Source: Dryas octopetala (lineage: Eukaryota > Streptophyta > Magnoliopsida > Rosales > Rosaceae). Taken from it: a stretch of 64,000 nucleotides of DNA. The notes under the pieces were generated by a model. That model had not been told where the DNA came from. It did no database searches and saw only the letters and a program-made list of their open reading frames with translations. Of the stretch, positions 1 to 11,233 are shown in pieces. The position numbers and the translations under genes are program-made. The first letter of the stretch is position 1. Every line of letters starts with the position of its first letter. The DNA is taken from positions 2,852,001 through 2,916,000 of the forward strand of contig OY992832.1 of assembly GCA_963921425.1 (NCBI GenBank). Direction: 5' to 3'.

Positions 1-410
1 CTCTCTCTCTCTGTTAGTCTCCGTTTTTTTTTTTTTGGTATTTTAAGCCCTTACAGGGATTGCCTTAAAAATAAAAACAAAACAAGAGAACAACTACTTG
101 CATTCATGGGAATAATTTACTCTGGCTCTTCATAGAGTTTGCTCAGAAATTTAAAATTACATATTTGACTTCCTCTGGTGGATAGAATCAGCATACAAAG
201 TTACATAACACAGTTAACCCTCTTCAATCCAAGGCATACCAATGATTGAAGAGCTGCATTCATTTAAAGGAATGAAGATCCACACTCCATCCTAATTGTC
301 ACTTCTGCTTGGCTTTCCCGAAGCAAGCGGTAGCTGCAACAAAAGCAGATACAAAATTAATTGAAGTTGGACCAATTCAGATATCAGAAAGTGATGAGCA
401 TGAATGGAAA
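1..410. other. 3' flank of the MEE59-like gene, no gene
   Basis: A short CT run opens the window, followed by a T-rich stretch and AT-rich sequence. It lies immediately downstream of the stop codon of the minus-strand MEE59-like gene, so part of it is probably that gene's 3' UTR. A short plus-strand open frame at 309-527 overlaps the real gene in antisense and has no other support. Confidence 0.6.
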
Positions 411-1223
411 TTAAACAAGAGCAGTGATTGGTTGATTTACTGTATCAGCTGGCTCTGGAATCCAGTCATTGGTTGCTGGGTTACACTGGGAAGAGGCATG
501 GAAGTCAGTGATGGAGTCAGGTGCTAGATTGTAACCTTTGTCACTTGTGTCGTTTACTTTGATAAACCCTGTTCCTGTGGTGTGGTGTTGATTGTCAATG
601 CAGTTTAGATCCTTGTAGTAGTCTGTCTCCACAAATTCCTCACCCACCTCACTTCCATTCACAACCATTTTCTGCAAAAAATAAAATAAAATTAAAAAGT
701 GTAATTGAAGCAAGAGTTTTAACTAACAAAATCAAATATATTCTTAAAACCGCCCTTCAAACGCAAAGCGTTTGTAGTCCAACGGTTAGGATAATTGCCT
801 TCCAAGCAATAGACCCGGGTTCGACTCCCGGCAGACGCAACCCATACCTATTTTTTGCCTTTTCAAAGAATATCTTAAAATCTGTTTTTTTTTTTTTCGG
901 CACTAAGGAATATCTTAAAATCTAATTGAAGTGTTTGATGAATCTTTTGCCAGAAAAAAAAAAAAACACAAACGAAAACCAACCTGAGAATCATTTTCGA
1001 GACGTTGGAACTCTTCAAGTTCAGGAATGGAGTGTTGGTTATTATGATTAGAATTAGAGAGAAGATCCACATACTGAGTTGAATATTCACTGCGTTGAGG
1101 CTTAGAGTGACGCTTAGGAGTCACTCCATCGAAGTAGTCTCTTGTCTTTGACTCTATCTCTGCCTCTTCTTCACTCGACACATGAATGTCACTCCTGTTA
1201 GGCCTCCTCCCACAACACTCCAT
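411..1223 (-). CDS. MEE59-like small plant protein
   Basis: Two coding exons, 1223-984 and 671-411, joined in phase 0 with a CAG|GTTGGT donor and a TTTTTGCAG acceptor, give 166 residues. The N-terminal half is acidic and has a YFDGVTPKRHSKPQRSEYS block. The second exon has EEFVETDYYKDLNCID, HHTTGTGFIKV and CNPATNDWIPEP. These blocks match my recollection of the plant family named after Arabidopsis MATERNAL EFFECT EMBRYO ARREST 59, whose biochemical function is unknown. No signal peptide or membrane segment is visible. The start was chosen as the first ATG of the open exon. The intron (672-983) contains a tRNA gene on the opposite strand. Family assignment is from memory of conserved blocks; the gene structure itself is well supported. 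Confidence 0.75.
768..839 (+). tRNA. tRNA-Gly (anticodon UCC)
   Basis: A 72-nt cloverleaf. Acceptor stem GCGTTTG pairs with CAGACGC (one G-T pair) with discriminator A at 839. The anticodon stem ATTGC/GCAAT closes the 7-base loop CTTCCAA, giving anticodon TCC. The T-arm is CCGGG-TTCGACT-CCCGG. A run of six T at 851-856 can serve as the RNA polymerase III terminator. No intron is present. The gene lies inside the intron of the MEE59-like gene in antisense orientation. Confidence 0.95.
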
Positions 1224-4026
1224 TTTTCTTTCTGTGATTCTTTATATTTTCTTTTGGGCTCTCACTCTTTCTTTGTTTCTTTTCCTACAAAAAAAATTTC
1301 TTTCTTAAGCTGGGTTTTATATGAAAGAGAGGGTTTTCAATGGCAGAGTCAGATATTTTTGCTTGCATTATTATCTCAGATGGCTTTGATTTGGTGGAAA
1401 TTTGGGACCCAAAAATATCCAACTCTTGGAAGAGAATAATATCTCAGTGATCTTATCCAGTCTGCTTAGATGGCATTGTTAGGTGGCAAATTCAATCGTT
1501 GGGGCTTTTCTCTTCAGCTCTAGAATTTGAGGTCTCATCATCTTTAATTTTAGACCAGTGTTTGCCTCACCTGTTGTACCTGTTCATCATCACACACGTA
1601 TACAACATCATTTTATAAGTCCATGATGTTTTTGGGCTTCAGAGATCCCAAATCTTAAAATTTTGAGTTAGCAATATGACTGAAATTAGTTTGGGCCTGG
1701 TCCTAGGGCTCTATATGCACCCAAAAATTTGCCCAGGACACCCAACACGCAAACTTACAAAGTACAAACCCAGATGGGCGCTCTAAGCAAATCTTGGGGT
1801 GCATATAGAACTGCACCCTTTCATTGACTGCCTAGTTCTCCAAAGACAAGCATAGTGCCTTTAGGCAGAAGTCAGAACCGTCCCTGTCTAGTTCTTTTTA
1901 GTTGTGGCCTGTGGGGGTCTCTCCCCAATGGCCATATATGGGACCAAATAATAGCTAGTTATTGCAGTGCAGATTGGACTCTTGTCTTCTGTCAAGGTAT
2001 AATGCTCCAAAATTTTCATGAAATGACCAATTTTTACATAGGCTAAATCATTTTAACCTAAGACAGAAGTCATAATTTTGAAAGACCAAAATACAACAAA
2101 AGTTCAAAAATTAGAGATCAGAATCGATGTCATCGACCATATAAATTTTATATGAGTTGCTTCTTATCAGAAAGAACAAGAAATATGTGCAAAACATGCA
2201 CAAATGCAGTGTGAACTGTTGGCTCTGTAAAATAAAATTGTGACAATAAATGTGATATAATTGTAGAAATATTCTTTATTACTTCATGTACTCTGCTTTA
2301 TAAGTGCAAAAAACATCATAAAATATTCAGAGCCCCAATGTGGCTAACCACAGTTGAATATATACAACCCTCCAAACACTCATGCCAAAATGTGGGAGAT
2401 TTTGATGAATGAATGATAGCGATTGCCACTAAAATTGTCTCTAAAATTATGTTTTTGTATAGTGATTCTTGCCTAACTTTTTTGAATTTGTTGCATTAGT
2501 CGGTAACCATCAAAAAGAGAAGAACTTGTAGAACCATCATACCACATCATTATTATGAGGAGGACTGTGTCAAGATTTTGACATTCATTTCCTTGAGTTT
2601 TAAAAAAAAAAAATTATAGATAAATAAGATTCATGTTTTTGTTGATAAATCTAAGAACATAGGAATGATTTGAATCGCTGATTATTTTTCATGAAATAGA
2701 AAAATATAGATATTGTCATGGGCAAATTCAACCATTAATCAAAACAAACCACGTAATATTAGAATGATATTTTGATTTAGTATAAGATCTTATTCCAGTA
2801 CTAATTAACGTCTCAACTCTAGTCAAGTATTCGCTCGACTAGAATTGAGATCTGTCTCCAATGGTTGGGCCACCATTACTCACAAGGAGCATAAACACAT
2901 ATAACATCAAATAGTTTTGTGTACAATTTGTACATAATTATATATGCAATAATTATGATCACCTGCTAAGTTATTGGTTGTCCACTTGTCCTGTCCCATC
3001 TTGCCTCAAATAAATATTGGAGGCTGTTTAGGGGTCATACCCATGAGGGCCATGAGGGCTTAATGAGCTTGACGCGTGATGAGTTTGTGGCAAATTTGTC
3101 CACAAGTTTAAGCTATATATGTGCGGGCTCGAAGCTATATATAGAGTGCATTTATCCTCCATTTACACTCAAATTTCAAGTTTGAAATGCATGCAAGTAT
3201 ACCTAACTATCTTGTGATTTAATAATATTGAAATGTTAGAGATCTTATTTAGTTTGATCGTGATGTTTAAAAAAAAAAAAGAAGACATGGAAATGTTATA
3301 CATCATGATAGTTTGATCGTTTAATTTTCATTCAGTGTTCATAATTAATTAAATCTTTATATATAGAAAGATCATAGATGGATGATTCATATATGGATCG
3401 TTATAGTTTTTTTAATAAATTAACGTATTTAATGAAAACATTTTATTTAATTCATACGCTCTTTTTAGTTTTAATAAATGCACGGCATAGTACCCCAAGA
3501 AATCTTTGTCTCGAATACTTCCAAGAGAAAAACAACAAATTAGAACACAGCTCATATGCAAGCACCTTGCTCTTATCTTATTGAATTGATGTTGCCACAT
3601 ATTGGTGGGAATTAACGAACCTATGCCCAAAATAAAGCATTGAAATACATAGAGAAAAAAGCAAAAGACAGACACGCGATCACACAGAGATATTCAGGTG
3701 ATGATACTTCCAAATCAAGAGAAAGACACTTGCGTCAACTAGCTATGAAAATAAATATGTACAGCCGAAAACCTTCTATAAAGATGGTAGATTTCTTTTT
3801 TCCTTTTTTAAAGAGAAGAATTGCGTATATTGTTCAGTTTCTTTACATGTACTAATAATCGGAACTCTATATTTTCTTAACGAAATATTTTGTAAAACAT
3901 GATGAGTAGAATCATGGACAATTTTTTGATAAATGCATAAATCGATCATATATCATAATGACAAATAAATAGTTAAACGATTTTTGATTTAATAAGGAAA
4001 TTACAATTTTTAAAAAAAATTAAGAA
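1224..4026. other. Intergenic DNA, AT-rich
   Basis: No supported gene in 2.8 kb. Open frames here are short, biased to AT-rich codons and lack recognisable domains. The only local structure noted is a hairpin at 2811-2850 with 14-bp arms and one mismatch. The part next to 1223 should hold the promoter of the minus-strand MEE59-like gene. Confidence 0.6.
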
Positions 4027-4035
4027 TTTATAAAC

Positions 4036-4059
4036 GGGAGCTGCTATTTGCACACCCCT
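4036..4059 (+). repeat. Left terminal inverted repeat of the MULE
   Basis: Starts GGGAGCTGCTATTTG and continues into CACACCCCT. It matches the inverted right end at 20 of its inner bases, with differences confined to the first four. The 9-bp TTTATAAAC copy directly precedes it. Confidence 0.9.
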
Positions 4060-4339
4060 AACAACCTAATTTGTGAAATTACTTAATTGACACAAAGAGA
4101 AAAGACCAAAAAGGACAACCTTTATTATTTGAAAAAAAAAAAACTCTCCTTACACACCCATCCCAACACTCTTACACACCTCACCCAACACTCTTAAACC
4201 TCAGCCAAAATACTCTCATTGCACACCCCCTCCTCTCATAACCTCTTCTCTTCATTTTTCCTCCATTAAACCCTAAGTTTTCATTTTTCCTCATTGAAAG
4301 TGTTTACCCATTTTGCCAAATAAGTCTTCATTTTCATGA

Positions 4340-7300
4340 ATGGAGCCTTCACTCGTCCCGTATTCGCCTTCCGACGAGGTATGATCGTAATTTTTTGAGT
4401 TTTTTTTCGTCTTTTTCATTTCCTGTTCGCGGTTCATTCGGCGAACCAGTACCGAACGTTTCTGCATTGTTCGACAGATGACTACCGAACATAACTAACA
4501 TATTCGGTGGTTAGCTGCCGAATGAAAATTACAAAAAAATTTTAAAAAATCCATTCGGTGACTGTTTGCCGAATGAACTTATAAATTTCGACAGACACAT
4601 GCCGAACATTGTACATATATTCGGAAGACATCTGTCGAATGAAGTATTTTGTTTACAAAAATCGATATTGTTCGGTAGTCAACTGTCGAACTAAGGTTAT
4701 TGGTTCGGTAGATTACTACCGAACAATATGATTTCGTTCGGTAAGCTTCTACCGAACAGATTCATTAAGTTCGGTAACCTTATACCGAACGTACTGTTTT
4801 GACATTATTTTCATGTTTTATGTGTAGGATGATGAACCGACTGAGCAATATGGTGGTGCTTCTACTCGAAACAGCAAGGTTGAGGACTACATTGGGGCCG
4901 AGGTCGAGGTCGAGGTCGAGGCCAAGGTTTTGACCGAATACTCACGTGACTATAGTAATGAATTCACAACAAACGAGGTATGAATTTGTTATTTGGGAAA
5001 TATATGTTGCAAATGTAGTTGAAATGTGAATAATGTAAATTTCATATGTGTAGATATTTCATTCGAGGGATGCATTGGTTAGCTGGGCACGTGCACAAGG
5101 AAGAACGAACAACATAGTCATTGTCATAATGAGGTCTAATACAGCAGGGGTGGGGAAGAAGAAAGCTAGAGTGTTCCTTGGTTGCGAACGAAGTGGTCAC
5201 CATAGGCCATCCAAGTATGATGCTGATAGTTGTATAGTAAAACGTCCTAAGGATGGTAGGGACTCTACTACAAAAAGATGTGGATGCCCCTTCTCATTAA
5301 AGGGTGTGCAAACTGGTAATGAGGATGAATGGATGCTAAGTGTGGTATGTGGAGTGCATAACCATAGAGCTTTAGTTACTGGTGAAGGACACTCATTTGT
5401 GGGGAGATTATCTGAAACAGAGAGTTCTTTATTGGTGGATATGTCTAAGAGTTTAGTGAAACCGAAGCAGATTCTGACCATCTTGAAGGAAAGGGATTAT
5501 TCGAATACAACAACAATCAAAACAATATACAATGTCAGACACCGCAATAGGGTGAAAGAGAAGGCTGGAAAAACTGAAATGCAGTGTTTGCTAAGTAAGT
5601 TATCTGAACACAAATACTTTGAGTGGCATAGATGTTCTGGTGGTGATGATATTGTGACTGATTTGTTTTGGAGCCACCCTGGTTGTGTTGATCTCTTACG
5701 TGCATTTCCACATGTATTGATCATGGATTGCACGTATAAGACTAATAGGTACCGTCTGCCACTCTTTGAGATTGTTGGGGTCACATCCACAGACATGACT
5801 TTCTCAGTTGCATTTGCTTACATTAGTTATGAGAAGGAAGACAATTACATTTGGGCTTTGACTAGATTGAGGTCGTTACTCAGCGATGATTGTCTTCCTG
5901 GTGTGATTGTCACAGACCGAGATCTAGCACTCATGAATGCAATCTCTGCAGTTTTTCCTACTGCTAGACATTTATTGTGTAGGTGGCACATTAGCAAAAA
6001 TGTGATGGCAAATTGCAAGAAAAAGTTTGGAACCAAGGATGATTGGGATAAGTTTTATAGTTCATAGTATTCCTTGGTAAATTCAACGTCAGAAGATGTG
6101 TATTTAAGAGACTTACAGCAGATTGAATCTAAGTTCGGTTGGGTTCCTGGAGTTATTGACTATTTGAAGGACACTTGGTTGATACCTTTCAAGGAGAAGT
6201 TTGTGGCTGTATGGACAGACACATGTATGCATTTTGGTAATACAACTTCCAATAGGTAAACACTTTCACATATTTGGCATTACTTGTTAATTATTATATT
6301 GTGTTGTATATAAACTAACTTGACTCTATTAATAGGGCGAAAAGTGCACACGCGAAGCTAAAAAGGGAACTTGGCTCTAGCCAGCTTCCCTTTGATACCT
6401 CTTGGGCACATATACACTCATTGTTAGTATTGCAGCATACACACATCAAGGCATCATTTGAGAAGAGTCGAACGTTTGTCCAAGTCAAAATGAGACAGCC
6501 GGAATTGAAAGATTTGATTGGTTATGTATCTATGGCGGCATTGACTATAATTGCTTGTGAGATTGGCCGGTAATTTGGATACTAACTCAACTATAATTAC
6601 TACCATGAACACTTCATTAATGTGATGCTTACTGACTAATATAATTCTTTTCTTTTTGTAGGGCCGATTCAAATCCGACTGGAACATTACCGTGTGATTG
6701 CACGATTCGCCATACACATTGTTTGCCATGTGCACATGAGATTTTGTCGTATAGGCGACGTAAGATGCGTATTCCACTTGATTCAGTGCATCCCCGTTGG
6801 AGAAAGTTGGATATGCTTCACGAACCACAAGTGATAGTGTCAAATCCACCGGTTCAGTCAACACTTGATAGACTAGCAATATGGATGGAAGGACAGAATG
6901 AGGACACTAAGAGGATGATGAGTTTGAAAATAGAAGAGCTTATGAATCCAGAGATAACGGTGCTAAAAGAACCGTGTGCGAAGGTAAAGACTAAAGGGCG
7001 CCCTAGTAAAGCCGAAAATTCTACTCGCCGTTTGCCATTTGCCTTCGAGTATGCACTTTCGGGTCAAGGTAGCCACTCACCATCACCTACAATATGTACA
7101 GTTGGCACCAATTCACCAAAGAAGATGCCAAAGGCAAGAGTATCAAAATTGAAGGTATATAATTCATTTGGATGATCTTACTTTATTTTACTAATACTCA
7201 TTGCATAATCGGATTTATTTATATTTTTCTACAGGCATATAAGACATCACTCACGCCATCTGTTCCGACCCACCGGTATACACAGCAATTCAAAGTTAGC

Positions 7301-8011
7301 ATTAGGCCATTCATTACCGGTGCCACTGATGTGAAATCCGACGGTCATTGTGGGTATAGAGTCGTAGCTTTGGCATTGGGGTTGGGTGAAGATGCGTGGC
7401 GGAAAGTGCGTATAGATTTATTCCACTTGTTACGGTCATTGTCCATCCTATATGAGTCCATATTTGGTCGATCTCGAGTTGCTGAGCTAAAGCATTCGAT
7501 TGAGTATTTTGAATAACCTCTTATTGCACCAAAGGATTATTGGATGGACATGCCGGAGATGGGATATGTTATCGCGACATGCTATGGTGTAGTGGTGACC
7601 CATGTATCTAGGTCGTTATGCTTAACATGCCTACCATTTAGCGTACACCCAGATATACTAGAGGGATCCGAGATTCGTGAGATTGGTATCGGTTTTGTCA
7701 ATGACGATCATTTCGTACAGGTACACATTGAACTACATGGTTTGTTTTATTGGATATTTAAATTATCTTTATAGGTACACTTAGTGGATATTTATTCCAT
7801 ATTTATTGAACTCATGTGTAATGCTATTTTATAGGTACACTTAGTACCGGATCACCCCATGCCACCTATTCCTACTGTGTGGACCTTGCATGCCACCGAA
7901 AGCGCAAAAATGTGGTATACTAGATACCAACATCGCCTTGAGCAATTCAAAGAATTTGTGTGCCATAGTGATCCATCCACACAAGAACCAGTGTCTCTTG
8001 ATAGTGATTGA
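4340..8011 (+). pseudogene. MULE transposase with C-terminal OTU protease domain, inactivated
   Basis: Seven exons can be traced: 4340-4378, 4828-4977, 5054-6255, 6336-6569, 6662-7154, 7235-7720, 7835-8011. In order the product has an acidic N-terminus; a FAR1/WRKY-GCM1-like zinc-binding region (CERSGHHRP to VCGVHNH); the MULE transposase core with catalytic Asp candidates in LIMDCTYKTN and VIVTDRDLA and the CRWHI block; a SWIM zinc finger (CDC...HCLPCAHEI); and an OTU cysteine-protease-like domain with DGHCGYR and NDDHFVQVH. Two in-frame stops break it, TAG at 6065-6067 inside the transposase core and TAA at 7514-7516 inside the OTU domain. At the position where relatives, as I recall them, have NRAESAH, this copy reads NRAKSAH, so the third catalytic acid appears to be Lys. 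The last acceptor region is tandemly duplicated (TATAGGTACACTTAGT near 7771 and 7831); only the second copy continues the protein. Confidence 0.88.
4436..4790. repeat. Left array of about ten TTCGG...CCGAA palindromes
   Basis: About ten imperfect palindromes of roughly 22 bp. Each begins TTCGGTAG-like (with TTCGACAG and other variants), has a 4-8 base centre, and ends CTACCGAA-like. Spacers of about 10-30 bp are unrelated in sequence. The array lies almost wholly inside the first intron (4379-4827) of the transposase gene. Related arrays occur at 10310-10634 and 35573-35758. Function is unknown; a protein-binding or regulatory array is an inference. Confidence 0.85.
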
Positions 8012-8244
8012 TTATGTTCTGGACTTGATGCATTTACATTGAGTTATGATGAGATTATTGTATTATTTAAATATATATAAGTATGTGGATTTAAGTATAT
8101 ATAAGTATTTGGATATTTTTTTTGCATGAACCTAAGTATTTCACATAAAAAATGAGGTGGATTCAATTATATAAATTAACCATAGTATTTGACATAAATA
8201 AAACCTTATCTAGTTACGGAAACTACAAAAATATCAAGTTATAA

Positions 8245-10219
8245 TCATTGGCGGGGACGCCGCCTCGAACCGCGTTGGTATGTCATAGTGTCCTGCAAAT
8301 GCGTCCCCTGTAAAATATGTTGCAAACTCTGAACCGACTGATAGAGGTAAGTAGGACGTGTGATAGCAACTTCTTCGCCCATGTCAATAATCGGCTGGGT
8401 AATCCGTAGCATCCGAGCCTCGCGCTCCTAAAAGCCAAAATATGCGAACATTAACAGATGCAATCGGAAAATGAGAAAATTTATTGTGTAAATTTACGTA
8501 CCTGATAGTATGCAATATCCGATGTGGCGTGTGGGTCAAATGCACCTCTGCGAGTAGGGTTGTGGACGATTGGATGTGATATAGAGGTGAACCAATCAAG
8601 GTACCCTCTCACAGTATCCGATGGCCGCCTCACCGGTATACTGCGCGCCTCCTCAGACAACACGTGATTCCCCCATGCCTCCCACATACCAGCTAAATAG
8701 TTGTACATGGGTCTGTATGAGTGCGCATTCGAACCTCTAACCCCCTGAAAAACCGCACGTGGTGCAGGGGGGATCGTCTGTACCCTCCCAAACTGCCTAA
8801 GTACTCTCTCGGGACAATAAGGCTCAACAACATCAAAACACCTTATCATCCCTGTGAAGAATGCTATACTTGGCAATGGGTGTGCTTGTCTTTGGGATTT
8901 GTATGGTTCCCAAATAACCTGAAAAAAAACAATAACATTATATAGTTGAAAACATAATATAATCCTAAATTTATAAAAATAATTGTAAATTACAAATCTA
9001 CCTCGTCAGCCGACAAAACATCAAGTCGTTGCCGTATTCTTTGCACTGCTTCAAGATCACTGCCACCATCCCGCCTTGGAGTCCAGCGGAGCGCACGAGG
9101 GGTATTCTCGGAATAATTCATATCGTACGCTGGACCGAAAATGGTGTGCATGTGCTCGTACACCCAAGCCTCTATCAGTGTTATATATCCGCCGATTTGT
9201 TTGACACCAGCTCGAGAGGCAAATCCAAACTGCCTAAACAACCATGCTAGGCATCCAGCGCCCCATGCATAATGGCTAACGGTGTCTAGATTAGTGAGCA
9301 GTCTGAGATATTGCACTTGTATCCTTGTGCCAGTCTTATCTACAAACAGGGTACAACCCAATAAATACAACAGATACGCCCGGGCTGCACATTGGATTTC
9401 ATGCTCAGAGTCGGCATCAGTGACATCACTAAAGCACGTACGTAACCACTCTAATCGTACGTACTCACCACCAAAGTCCATCAACTGCTCTGATGTCTGA
9501 TCCCCACTAACTCCTAAATATGCAGTTAGTAGATATTCACAAGTAATGTTATCCTCCACAAGTGTAGCCACTGGTGCACCACCAACCGGAATGCCTAAAA
9601 TGTTGGCTACATCATCTAGTGTGATGGTCATCTCACCAAAAGGCAGGTGGAATATATTGGTCTCCGGATGCCACCTCTCAACAAAAGCGGACACCAACAC
9701 TTTGTCAACCGTACGATAAGAACACTGCACCAGTGATGTCAACCCAGAATTAAGGACATATCCCTTCAACCGGTCATTATCTGTTCTGGCCCACAACTTC
9801 CACTCACGAAGCTTGGTGGTTTTGGACATGCACCTCAAAGGCTCCCGTTCCTAATTCAAACATAACCAAAGAAAATTCACTCATTATTACTGCAAGTTGC
9901 ACAAGAATAAAATACCAACTGTTAAAGATCATACCTCGTTGTTCCAAATTTCAGCAGCTACGTGAGTTCCATAACTCCTCAGCAGGGACGTGTCAATGGG
10001 ACCTCCCGGGAAAGGCTCAGCAAGCTCATTGGGATTATCCTCATTGTAATCCTCAACCGGAACTTCAGCTTGTTCAGGAACTGCCTCACGACTAGCTCGT
10101 GCTTGTACTAGCCTTCTTCGCCCAGATGCTGTGGGTCGTGTTCTTTGCATATCATCGGCAACATCGGGGACTTCCCCTCTAGATGAAGATGCACCACGTC
10201 TGATTCTTCTTCTGTCCAT
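8245..10219 (-). CDS. Plant mobile domain (PMD) protein carried by the MULE
   Basis: Four exons, 10219-9935, 9850-9002, 8918-8502 and 8427-8245, all join in phase 0 at GT-AG sites and give about 577 residues with no stop. The N-terminus is basic (MDRRRIRRGASSSRG) then acidic and disordered. The large second exon has the features of the plant mobile domain: FVERWHPETNIFHLPFGEMT, TLDDVANILGIPVGG, LLYLLGCTLFVDK and AWGAGCLAWLFRQ. The third exon continues with VIWEPY and a Trp-rich stretch. PMD proteins include Arabidopsis MAIN/MAIL1 and PP7-long relatives, and the domain is known from transposable elements. No phosphatase domain follows here. It is convergent to the transposase gene. An in-element accessory role is an inference; nuclear localisation is likely for the family. 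Confidence 0.85.
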
Positions 10220-10309
10220 CCTATAATTTCAAACAAGAAATTGAAAATTGTTTTAGCAAATATATGATTTTTTAAAAGCTAAAAAAAAAAAAAAATTTCA
10301 ACACAGGTG

Positions 10310-10634
10310 GTTCGGCAGTCAACTGCCGAGCAAAGTGAAACTGTTCGGCAGTTGACTGTCGAACACAGTTCCACCATTCGGCAGATGGCTGTCGAACCAA
10401 AATAGGGAAATTCGAAATTTTCCATTCGTTCGGTATCGTGCTGCCGAACTAATTCAATTTGTTCGGCAGGTAACCACCGAACCAATATTCATTGTTCGGC
10501 AGTCACCTGTCGAACCAAAATATGGGCATTTTCTGATTTTGCATTCGTTCGGTAGGGTACTGCCGAACCAATTCATTTAGTTCGGTAGATGACTGCCGAA
10601 TAGAATGAATTCGTTCGGCAGACCAGTGCCGAAC
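10310..10634. repeat. Right array of nine TTCGG...CCGAA palindromes
   Basis: Nine palindromic units of about 22 bp, mostly GTTCGGCAG with a short centre and CTGCCGAAC or CTGTCGAAC. They lie upstream of the PMD start codon, mirroring the left array near the transposase start. The C at the sixth base (GGCAG) dominates here, while T (GGTAG) dominates in the left array, so each array has homogenised separately. Confidence 0.85.
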
Positions 10635-10819
10635 GAGCTGCGAAATCAGAAAATGGAGGAACCCCGAAAATGCTCACTCCAAAACCCGAAATCCTCCCTA
10701 CAAATCTAGTGAAACAGACGAAAAAGGTATTTGGGATGGATTAACTAATTCAAATTAGATAAAAAAAGTATTAGATTTACATTTACAACTAATGTATTTG
10801 AGAAACTCACTGAATATTA

Positions 10820-11110
10820 GAGCTGTTGGGGCAATGGTGGGTGTCGGGGCAATGGTGGGTGTCGGCAATGACGGTGGTGATGAAGCCGGAGATGGGTGTC
10901 GGCAATGGTGGGTGTCGGGGCAATGGTAGGTGTCGGCAATGGTGGCTGTGGGGGTGTGTCGGCAATGGTGGCTGTGGCTGTGAGGTGAGATGGGGTGAGG
11001 TAGGGGGTGTGTAGTGTAGATGTGTTTGTGGGGGTGTGTGTTTGTGGGGGTGTGTAATATTTGGGTTGAGAGGGTGTGTAAAGAGAAATTTAGACTTGGT
11101 TGTGAGATTG
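10820..11110. repeat. GT-rich subterminal direct repeats of the MULE
   Basis: Several repeats of GGCAATGGTGGGTGTCGG and shorter GGTGTGTGT-like units lie just inside the right terminal repeat. The small open frame across them is a by-product of the repeats. The left end has the complementary pattern of TTACACACC-like units at about 4150-4230. Confidence 0.7.
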
Positions 11111-11209
11111 GGGTATTTTGGTCATAATAGGGGTGTGTAAAAAAGAAATTTTATGTTTGACAAATTAATAAGGGGTGTGTAGGAGAAATTTGTGTGCAAA
11201 GAGAAAAAT

Positions 11210-11233
11210 AGGGGTGTGCAAATAGCAGCACTC
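11210..11233 (-). repeat. Right terminal inverted repeat of the MULE
   Basis: Read on the minus strand it is GAGTGCTGCTATTTG followed by CACACCCCT. The second copy of the 9-bp target duplication follows at 11234-11242. Confidence 0.9.

Larger units (their letters stand above)
4036..11233. mobile_element. 7.2-kb Mutator-like element (MULE) with two convergent genes
   Basis: The ends form imperfect terminal inverted repeats sharing GCTGCTATTTGCACACCCCT. They are flanked by an identical 9-bp target duplication, TTTATAAAC, at 4027-4035 and 11234-11242; 9-bp duplications are typical of Mutator-like elements. Inside lie a transposase-OTU gene on plus and a plant-mobile-domain gene on minus, converging with about 230 bp between stop codons (8011 and 8245). 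Two arrays of short palindromes sit near the ends. The perfect target duplication suggests a fairly recent insertion, but the transposase is no longer intact. A deletion relative lies at 34990-36202. Confidence 0.92.

Noticed and set aside
4436..10634. CRISPR-like reading of the palindrome arrays
   Set aside because: Spacers are short, irregular and AT-rich, repeats vary, there are no cas genes, and the DNA is plant nuclear DNA inside a transposon.
10826..11014. Gly/Trp/Val-rich 62-residue open frame
   Set aside because: Produced by subterminal direct repeats of the MULE.
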